NCBI GenBank assembly: GCA_020137815.1
Contig: CM035352.1
Coordinates: 4,694,998 to 4,758,997, forward strand
DNA length: 64,000 nt
Direction of reading: 5' to 3'
From: Hormiphora californensis
Lineage: Eukaryota > Ctenophora > Tentaculata > Cydippida > Pleurobrachiidae
This document shows, in pieces, positions 11,239 through 19,700 of this stretch (positions are counted from its first letter, which is position 1; every line of letters starts with the position of its first letter). The position numbers and the translations under genes were made by a program. Under the pieces are notes generated by a model. It was not told where the DNA came from, did not search any database, and saw only the letters and a program-made list of their open reading frames with translations.

Positions 11239-14200
11239 TTCTTTCTTTATTGTTATCCTATTTTCAGGGAGTGTAATAAAAGCAAACCAGCGTGTAAAAA
11301 GTGCTCAGATTACTTCAACAAGTTCGGAGATGTAAGTATATGTTTTGTAATCCGTGATCTTTTTCTGTCACGAGAAGTTCATCAAATAGTTTTTCTTGGA
11401 AAAGAGGTTTAAAATTTTACTGATTCATCAAATATTGGACTCCTGATTGGTTTTCTGTCAGGGGCGGCTCTGGCCGGGTGGCCAGGTGGCCATGGCCACC
11501 CTGGACGAATTTAAGTGCACGGGGGAACATTTCATTTAAAGAAAATAAAAGAAATTCCATTCAGAAAACTAGAAACTTTGAAACCAAAATCTTTGTTTTT
11601 GACCTGCGTCACATGTTTATGAAACCCGATAGTTGATTTATCAGTCGTTTGAAGATTTTGCGTGCTCATGATAACTGCTAGCTGGGGGATTTAACACCCT
11701 GCTCGCGATTTATCAGGCCAGTGTCCTTTTTCACGCGTTTCTCTTCATTTGAATAACATGCGTGTAAAATTCTAAGTATTGAAAATGTGTGTAAACACAC
11801 AGTTCTGTCAACAAAAGAAAGGGGAAACATGTCTGCAACACGTTTCAATGTTATCTCTCTCATAAGGAGTGAAAAGAATCACATTCCATTCATTTCTCTC
11901 TCTCATTGTCTCTTTTACTGTTCATTACCTCTGACAGTGTGTATTGCCCCTAATCTTTCTCTCTCTTTCTCAAACATGTTAGGAACAGTAGATACTAAGT
12001 CTACACACATTTTCAGGGTATCTGTTGACTATTTACCAGCAGTTCTAGTGTGTTTCACCTTGTGTTGTGTCTCTTATTTGTGTGTAATTACTATCGGGTT
12101 TCATAAAATATGAACGTTTGTTAGCCTATCGCGTTATAGGTTTAAATCACCTCCCCCTCACCCTCGGCTGGCGCCTCGGGATCGGAGTCGGGATTTAAAC
12201 CAGTTTAATCGCCCTGCCGGGCGATTAAACTCCAGTTGGCTGTCCCCAGCTCGCGCTGGGAACAGCCAACTTCATAACGCGCCAGTCTACAAACGTTCAT
12301 ACTTCATTTACAGATCTCGCGCGTTACATACATGGTGCTGGGGGTGGGCGGACTCTAGTGCTAACGGACTCTTTATCTAAATCCAAGGCGGACTCTATAT
12401 CTAAAAACGGACTCTTTATCTACAGTTAGATTTTGAAAAAAATTTAGATAAAGAGTCCTCCCTGTGTAGACTTTTTAGATAAAGAGTCTGCCCTGTGTAG
12501 AATTTTTAGATATAGAGTCCTCTAGTACATTTTGGCGCCAAATCCTCCAACCCGGACTCTATGACTAAAATCCTAACCCAACCCAAAACCTAACCCTAAC
12601 CCTAACCTCGAACCCAAATAACGGCCCTAACACTTCTAAATTAGTATAGGGGTAGAGCAAACTCTCGTTTCCGGCCTAACGGCCGAAATCTCGAGTTCGC
12701 GGCGAAAGGCGGACTCTATATCTAATTTAGATTTATGTAGATATAGAGTCCACTTTGTTTAGACTTTTTAGATAAAGAGTCCACCCTGTGTAGACTTTTT
12801 AGATAAAGAGTCCTCCTAGAGTTTAGAATTATTTGGACTCTTTATCTAAATCTAAATTTAGATATAGAGTCCTCTTTAGACTTAGAGTGTAGCACTAGAG
12901 TCCGCACACCGGTGCTGCTGGGTGGCGAGGACACCCTACTTCAGCTATCTTGTGTGTAAACCATGTGAAGTCGCGCGCAGCTCTGGTAAGGATTTTACAC
13001 GCATTTTCAGAGGCCAGGGTGGACAGGACACCCTAGAGATTTCAATTCAACATAACTTCGCCAAAACTTAATATTTTTCGATGCGGTTTTTTCCTACTTT
13101 CTTCTTTATCAATTCTTCACACATCAAACACAGAAAATACTCGATCAGCTTGATGGGACAGTTTGATAATTGCGTTTTAGCGTATAAAACTGCCTCAAAT
13201 TGACAAAATTGCCCTCAAAACCCCAAATTTTCCAGGGGGCTTCGCCCCCTGGACCCTGCTCGCGGGGGCTCTGCCCCCTACACCCCCGCCGGGGCTGCGC
13301 CCCTGGACCCTGCAATGGGGGGTTTCACCCCCCATACCCCCTGACCGAGGCTGCCGCCCCTGGCCCCGGACACCCTGGACGACTCGCGACCGGAGGTCGC
13401 GAGCCGCCCCTGTTTTCTGTTGTTTCATGTTGAAAGCCAAGGAGGAATGATAAAGGACTTTATTCTATTCATTTAAATGTTAATATGCTTGTTAACGAGA
13501 AATGATAACACACCCGCCCTTTCAGCCTAAAACGTGTGACTGGTGCCGAAATCCGTCCGCTTTCAAGGGAAGCAAGTGTTTCCAGTAAGTAGGGCGCGGT
13601 GGTAGGTTTGAGTCGAAAGGTTGCGCGTCAGTACTTGTGCGCGCAAGTCACGTGACCACAGCTGACTCGATAATCAACCAGCCGGCCAGGATCTAAAACC
13701 GACATCGTGATCTCATCGTGACGTAATTGAGGGTTGTAGTCGGGCTATTAAAAGCTGGTGCCCCTACTTATAACGTCATCTGAAACAGGTGTAAATCCCA
13801 AGAGGAGAAGTATGGTAAACCTGCAAGGTGCGAGGGGTGCAAGAATTCAGCATACTTTGACAAAGGAATTGAAGCGAGGAAAAAGGTATCATGATGCTCA
13901 TGATTTTGCAACTTTTGTTACTGGGAATGTTTTATGTATCTAGGAATTCACTCGGAAGTGGGACTTTATTTTCCGAGTATTTCACTCGATTTATGAATTC
14001 ACGGATACGTGATGATAGTTTGTAGTCATATCACATTTACAATCCCGAAACTTCCTATTAGGTTGACAACAAATGTCTCTGTTTGCTGTGTACCCTAAAA
14101 TACAAGAAGGAACTGCACAGAAGTGGCAAGTTTAAACGCAGTTCAGCTGAGATTGTGGGCAGTGAGAAGAGTCGAAAAACAAAACCCGGCACTGACGCTT

Positions 14201-15429
14201 CCTCATCCGCAGCAAATAGGTAATTCAGCTTCCGTCGAGCTCTGTTTGACGGCTTCCGACCCTGTTTTGATTCTTGGGTCGGCGCCGCCAGACAGGTCAG
14301 CTATGCCGAGGACACAGAACTACATACCACAATTATTGAGTATGGGTACAGTGTCTAGTTATTTTGAAATGCGTTTGTTTCGTTCTATCCATGGCTGAGT
14401 TGAGTGAATTATACAATAACCTGCCCCCTAGGAATGGTGACCCCCTGTTCCACAGTAAATGGTCCCCGATATCACCAAATCTAACTAAACTCATATCCTC
14501 TCACAACCGCCGGAGGTTGCGGTATAAACCAGATTCATCCCTTCTAGATTTATTTATGCTGTTTGACAACCCTCTTTTTTCTTTAGTCCATGTTTTCTGC
14601 TGGTTGAATTGTTTTGTTAAATTATTACTTTGAATGACATGAACCTCTAAAGTTTGCCCTCTAAATCCAGGCACTCCAGGACAAAACAGATACCAACTGA
14701 TTCTGGCACCCAGTGTGATTTGTGTGGGCATGGTGGGGTCACTGAGAAGGGTGATAACACCTTGGAGGCAATCGTCCTGACTACACAATTAAAGGAAGAG
14801 GTAAGTAAAAAAGTAACCCCCCTCCCCCTCCCCGAGTGTTTCTGGTTGGTACTATGTACTTTCTTAATTCCCAATTATACTCGTGTATTGTCCTCTGGGC
14901 TTCAACGAGAGGGTTTCAGAAGGAACCCAACCATATTGACATACTTGTTTTCCAATACATTGACATAAACTACTTGACATTTGTTTTCCAATTAGATTGC
15001 CCAACTAAAGAGACAGCTGGATACCAGGGACCGGTCCCTCATTGAGAAGGGGAAACAGTTCAATGAGCTGAGGACGGAGAAGTGGGAGGTGGAGAAGGAA
15101 ATGAAGAAGAAGCTTCAAGATCAACAATTAGAGTACGAGAAACGGCTGGAAAATATGGAGGTACGCAGAGATTAACCTTTGCTACGTGCTTTTGAATGAA
15201 ACTGTATTAACAGTCTGTGAAATGATTGATTGTGTCTCGGTAGCATTATCTAGTAACTTCCTATGGTCCAATCTCCAGGGTTAACATAATCCTCCCTCAG
15301 AACATAATCCGAGAAACGAAGACCCAGAATGGCAAGCTCAGTAAGATGCTCAAAACGAATACAAGGAAGTCAATAACGACTGTTAGTGCCTCCAACCTAC
15401 TTATGGACTCCGCAGTGGACTCGTCTTAG
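6746..15429 (+). CDS. FAM76: FAM76 family protein
   Basis: FAM76A/B proteins are Cys-rich, partly nuclear proteins of poorly defined function. Ten exons close in phase to 344 aa (human FAM76B is about 340): 6746-6823, 9154-9218, 11268-11331, 13526-13584, 13789-13885, 14062-14219, 14432-14521, 14671-14800, 14996-15160, 15301-15429. The N-terminal half carries paired CxxC motifs in family spacing (VCGNC, SLCKEC, QCAFC, ACKKC, TCDWC, RCEGC, LCLLC). Residues from about 235 to the end form a charged coiled coil (IAQLKRQLDTRD...). Exon 1 is short and was found through the match of SLCK|ECRR to the family. Intron 1 holds a complete USP gene; introns 2 and 3 hold large transposons. A possible poly(A) signal AATAAA lies about 125 bp after the stop. 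Confidence 0.92.
6921..8772 (+). CDS. USP54: USP53/USP54-like ubiquitin hydrolase family protein
   Basis: Belongs to the USP53/USP54 group of ubiquitin-specific proteases. The first in-frame ATG (6921) precedes the Cys box GSNNCFLN (Cys37) and family hallmarks GDSCIFC, FQLGFMEDAAECFE, CISHQLFS, two zinc CxxC pairs and the His box YYGKHYFTFFFHS (His279). Cys and His are both present, so activity is possible even though vertebrate members were long called inactive. An apparent frame break near 8174 is resolved by a 40-bp GTGAGT...TCAG intron (8082-8121), giving 603 aa. The C-terminal part has a helical MIT-like segment and several CxxC zinc ribbons. The gene lies wholly inside FAM76 intron 1 on the same strand, leaving about 100 bp for its own 5' region. 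An unseen 5' exon cannot be excluded. Confidence 0.85.
8834..8942 (+). mobile_element. 109-bp hAT-type MITE, copy A
   Basis: Terminal inverted repeats CAGGAACCGACC / GGTCGGTTCCTA, flanked by a perfect 8-bp duplication GAAAATAT (8826-8833, 8943-8950), as expected for hAT insertions. Two more 109-bp copies lie at 27031 and 48620. The element carries CACGTGAC and CCAAT-like motifs. Confidence 0.88.
9240..10742. mobile_element. 1.5-kb TIR element with internal foldback, TA-flanked
   Basis: Ends read CAGGGTGTTCATTTTGG and its near-complement CACGGTGTTCATTTTGG, bordered by TA on both sides, suggesting a Tc1/mariner-like non-autonomous element. Inside, about 9300-9555 is repeated inverted at 9568-9815. 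No transposase frame is seen. It fills most of FAM76 intron 2. Confidence 0.75.
11141..11241. repeat. (CT)n microsatellite
   Basis: About 100 bp of CT dinucleotides upstream of the FAM76 exon 3 acceptor, so the polypyrimidine tract is effectively part of the microsatellite. Confidence 0.95.
12110..12300. repeat. four-way-junction (cloverleaf) element A
   Basis: An outer inverted repeat (ATGAACGTTTG at 12110-12120 pairing with the end at 12290-12300, extending to about 28 bp) encloses three hairpins: 12139-12201 (GGTTTAAATC/GATTTAAACC), 12202-12231 (a perfect 13-bp stem) and 12234-12271 (a 17-bp stem with one mismatch). The same order of stems recurs at 57523-57710 and 58214-58380 with changed sequences. 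Function unknown. Confidence 0.8.
12343..12910 (+). mobile_element. MULE-like non-autonomous element, copy 1
   Basis: Ends GGTGGGCGGACTCTAG and CTAGAGTCCGCACACC. The flanking 9-mers GGTGCTGGG and GGTGCTGCT match at the first seven positions, compatible with the 9-bp duplication of Mutator-like elements. The interior is built from many direct and inverted copies of GGACTCTTTATCTAAA / GGACTCTATATCTA around a short CCCTAA telomere-like stretch (about 12586-12606). Confidence 0.75.
14241..14296. mobile_element. GTCTGGCGG short palindromic MITE
   Basis: Diverged copy of a roughly 55-80 bp family with inverted ends CTGTCTGGCGGCGCCGAC. The right end GGCGCCGCCAGACAG is intact. Lies in FAM76 intron 6. 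Confidence 0.65.
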
Positions 15430-15960
15430 CGGGCTGTATTTAGTAGGTTTTATTTGAGAGAGAGAGAGAGAGAGCTAGGGGATATTTAAAGAGAGATGTC
15501 ATTGTGTTATGCTGCTGTGAGTGTTTATACTCTCCGTTTGTGTCAAGAAAGGTAATAAATCGACCGTAAAAATGAGAAAAAAAGAGTGACAGACCGTTCA
15601 GAAAGAGTTCCCTTATTTAATGTAGCAGCTTTGGGCTGCAGTGGCTCTCGGAATCCCCAGAATATATTCAAAGGTGGTCGGGGTCGTATCAGCCGTGTTT
15701 TATCCGATTTTATAACGTTACACAATATTTAATATCCCGCCAATTCCTTCATAACCCTATCCGCAGCCCCATCTGTTAGATGGTTATTTACCAAGATTCC
15801 CGCACTCAGATTTAAAATAATATATTTCTTATCCACCTCTTTTCAAGCGTTTGTTTTCCTCCCTCCCCCTCTAAAGTGTAACTCCTCCAAAAAGTGTTAT
15901 AACTCCCCCTCCTCTAACAAAAGCTCCATTTCCTGCTAGCGAGCTGCCGGCGCATGGCAC
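15430..15960. other. intergenic / FAM76 3' region
   Basis: Contains a short GA run (15457-15474) and an AATAAA at about 15553 that may serve FAM76. Nothing else recognised. Confidence 0.5.
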
Positions 15961-16531
15961 ATGTTTAGATCTTTACATCACCTGGCACGTCTCACTACAA
16001 GAGTAAGTTGTGTTCTGTCTGGCGGTGCTGACCACCTTTTTTCATTCTACAGTGTGCTCACTGCTCAGATCGAGTCGGCGCCGCCAGACAGATTCTATTA
16101 GAGATATGATAATTTTTGAGTCGCTTAACATGAAACAGTCTGTACTGATCCTCCCTCCCCTCAGATGGAATTCCTAACAGCGGATTACCCTGCTTCCCTA
16201 CCCTCTCTCAACACACACCTCTCAACACGAAGTTACCTTCTGTCCTCTCCCAAGGCCACCGGACAAGACACAACCCTTCACTCCAAGTTGTCCCCCCTCA
16301 ATATCTCACCATATCCCCATGTAGCACGCTGGTCTTCTCACGTTGCTAAAGTAGGACCACCACCAGAAGGTGTGTTTTGTGTTTGAAGCCTCACACCTGA
16401 CACTGAATAATTCAATGCACCACCAATCAGACTGATATAGTATCTCGCTCGGTCCTCGAGACTTGGTTGTGTGACTGTTTACAGCCCCAGATGAGCAACC
16501 CAAATCAAACCAAACTTACAACCCAGACTGA
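15961..16531 (+). CDS. candidate small three-exon gene, 97 aa
   Basis: Three exons join in phase: 15961-16002, 16165-16369, 16485-16531, with GTAAGT and GTGTGT donors and good acceptors, ending in TGA. The predicted product starts MFRSLHHLARLTTR, rich in Arg, Leu and Thr with no acidic residue for 15 positions, which resembles a mitochondrial targeting sequence. A Ser/Thr/Pro-rich middle and an acidic Pro-rich tail (GPPPEG...) follow. I recognise no family. A short palindromic MITE sits in intron 1. The next gene, YARS1, starts 175 bp later. The model rests on splice signals and phase only. Confidence 0.45.
16015..16092. mobile_element. GTCTGGCGG short palindromic MITE
   Basis: Well-preserved copy: CTGTCTGGCGGTGCTGAC at the left and GTCGGCGCCGCCAGACAG at the right, with AGTGTGCTCA in the middle, as in the other copies. 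Confidence 0.75.
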
Positions 16532-16705
16532 TGTACCACGACTGAAGACAGAAGGGAACTTCCAGACAACAACAACAAAATGCGTTCTTGACGTAGTAAA
16601 TGTTTTTTCTGTAATAGTTGTGCTCGGGTAGAACCTACCTACTTGCCCAATTACAGGTTAACATTCATCCACAGGTTAACCCCAACCAACTTCCTAGGTA
16701 GCGCT

Positions 16706-19700
16706 ATGTCAGCAGGGGAACCCCGTACACCAGAGATGGTCCAGAGCAAGCTGGATATGATCTCACGAAATCTCCAGGTTAGTTCGAACTACCTCGCCAT
16801 TTATCCAGCAATGTAAAATCCTTCTACATTACAGTAATAATGGGGATATTACACCCACTGCCAATGCCACATATAATATTGACATTCCACTCTCTCTCTC
16901 AGGAAACGGTGGGAGAGGCGCGGATAAAAGAGGTGCTAAAGGAGCGAGATTTGAAGGTCTACTGGGGGACAGCCACGACGGGAAAACCTCATATCGCATA
17001 CTTCGTTCCCATGATGAAAATAGCAGACTTTCTCAAGGCTGGCTGTGAGGTGAGTGTTGTTTGGTCCGAGTAAATCACGAAGTTCTGAAAAGTTTCAATA
17101 GTTCTTTTTTCCGTCGCCGACGGTATTTCTTACTTCATAAGACGTAAGCACTCGTGCAACTATTTTTAATAGTTTCAAACTTTTCAACACTACTTTAAAC
17201 AAATTAATTTGAGTGTTCCGCTTATAATCGATTCGATCCGTGTCAGAGTTAATTTTCTATTCTCCGATATCTTTGAGTAACGCAAATCTCTTTCACTTGG
17301 GCTTTTTGTGAACGTTATTTGAGTTTTGGGGATAGTATTAATCTCTGTCCAGGAGTGTGAGCCAGGTGTTTTAGGATGAACAGTATGACTATGAGAATTG
17401 ATGACGTAGAGATAACGAGTAAAGATGAGTTTGATAGAGCTCTTAAAGCTCTGACTTATAATAGGTGTAGTGGTGAGCATGTCTTAGATCGTCTTCGGGT
17501 GGGTGGGGATGCTCCTCTGTTCAACAAAGACAATGCCTGGGAACTTCTCTGTGCTGCTTATTCCTTGATTCCAGACAACCCGAGGGTGAGATTCGATAGT
17601 GGTGTTAGTTCCGTATTGGACACGTCCCTGGGGGCGAGTGTGGCGGATGTACTGAAAGAAAGCTTTGAGAGTCTGAAGATGGAATTGCTTGCGGTGGTTG
17701 AGCAGAAGGTGGAAGACAAGGTGAGCGAGTTGCATGGAAGAAAGGAGGTGGTTGTAGAAGACGAAGGTCCGGTTGCACCTGTGAGGAGGTATGTTGATAT
17801 AAGGTTGGATAGTAGTGATGCTGAAGGTACGACCCCAGTCTGTCCAAAGACGCAGTGGGCGGAAGTGGTAAAACCCCAAGTGGAAAAGGCTTTGAAGGGA
17901 GTTCCAGTGTTGAACGCGGTAGTGAACAAAGGCAGTGTGCGGCTATCGTTCCAGAATGAGGACCAACTAAAGGAAGCTAACAATGTTTTACCACCAGCTC
18001 TTGGTCAGGAGGTTCAGATGGTCACAGAGACGAAATCGCTTCTTGACCCAAGAATTTCAATTGGTGATCTTGCACAGGACCTACTTGACAAGGAGACTTT
18101 AATCTTGGAGTTAACTAGTGGAAAGAATGAGGAAATTAAGAAGCTGGTGGATCAGGGTGGCAAGGTGAAAGTGGTTCATATGAATCCCACTGGAAGGTTT
18201 GCAGTTCTCCAGGTAACTCCAGAAATAAGGAATGTAATCGCCCAGAAAGGGGACAAGGTATTCCTGAAGCTGAGACAATATTGGATCAGAGACAGGTATC
18301 ATGTGGTACAGTGTTTTCACTGTCAGGAGTTTGGACATGTAGCAGGGTCGATCAGATGTACAAAGAAGGATGGAGATGCGGTGTGTGCTTTCTGTGCTGG
18401 AGATCATGAGACTCGGAGTTGTGGTCACAAGAAGAGGAATGACACAGGGAAATTGAACTGTGTTAACTGTCAGAAGAGTAATAGCAGAGAAGATAGGAGA
18501 CATTCTAGGTCACATCTTGCATCCAGTACTCTGTGTCCATTCTACATTAATGAAAGAACTAAGCTTATGGAGAAGACAAGTGGCGTGAAGAAAGAGGCAA
18601 AAAATGGTTATCGGACGAGGGCCATGGAGGAGTTGAAGAGAAGACGACTTGGAGGATTGGGACATTAAATGTTCACTCTCTAATGAATAAGACTGCTGGA
18701 GTTCTTACCCACCTGGAGGATAAAGCATGCGATGTGTGTCTTGTCCAAGAAACATACCTGAAGCTAACCGACACTGCTAAACTACAGGAGATAAAGGAAA
18801 ATGGTTGGAACATTTACTCGAGCCCGAGGAATGAGAGGTCAGGTGGAGGAATCGGGGTACTTTATCGTGATGGAGTGGTGGTGAAGCTGGCACCGGTGAA
18901 GTATAAGTTTAAGACCTTTCAAGTCCAGGAAGTGTTGGTTGGTGGAGAGGATGATCTGGTGAGGCTGTGTAACATTTACAGGCCACCTTATACCGGTAAA
19001 GCACGGTTTACGGAGGCTAACTTTCTGGATGAGTTCAATGACTACCTCTCTGACCTTTTGATGAAAACTGGAAGTCCATTGATTATGGGTGATTTTAACT
19101 TTCAAGTACAAGACTCAAGTAACTTCTATGCAAAGAAGCTTCTTGACCTTCTGGACTCATTTGACTTTGTTCAAAATGTGCCACTTAAACCTACTCATGT
19201 ACGAGGAGGAACTCTGGACTTAATTATCTGTCAGCGTGGTATGTCCAGTAAGTTGGGGAACCTGAAGATATTTCCAGATGGTACGATGTCGGATCATTAT
19301 CTGGTAATGATGGAGGTTAAGTTGGCTTCTGAAGGAAGATATGTTTCCCGAGAGAGGATGAGTGTCTACCATGATTTTAAGGCTGTAGATGTGGAGGTCT
19401 TCCGGAATGGGCTGAGGGATATGTGTTTGGAAATTCCAGATGACGTTACGCCAGAACAGGCTTTGTATCTGTATGATCGAGCTTTGAAGGAGGCTGTAGA
19501 TAGATTTGTCCCGACCAAACGGAGGAAATCGGTGAAGAACTTCAGGCCTTGGAGAGAGAGACAGGATGTTCGGGACACCCTGCGGGAGAGAAGAAAAGCG
19601 GAGAGGGCTTGGGAGAAGAACAAAACAGGGTTAACGAAAGCAAGGTACAGGGAACTTCAACGACAGTTTGAGAGGATTGACAAGGAGGCAAGAATGGAGT

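Larger units (their letters stand above)
11460..13412. mobile_element. non-autonomous hAT-like element hosting other elements
   Basis: Begins CAGGGGCGGCTC and ends GAGCCGCCCCTG, flanked by a perfect 8-bp duplication TTTTCTGT (11452-11459, 13413-13420). CAGGGG-type ends and 8-bp duplications are typical of hAT transposons. The right part has the GC-rich palindromic blocks common in such elements. A structured repeat (12110-12300) and a MULE-like element (12343-12910) sit inside it. No intact transposase. Located in FAM76 intron 3. Confidence 0.85.

Noticed and set aside
12586-12606. Telomere or chromosome end
   Set aside because: Only a few CCCTAA units inside a transposon, repeated in a second copy at 26.5 kb.
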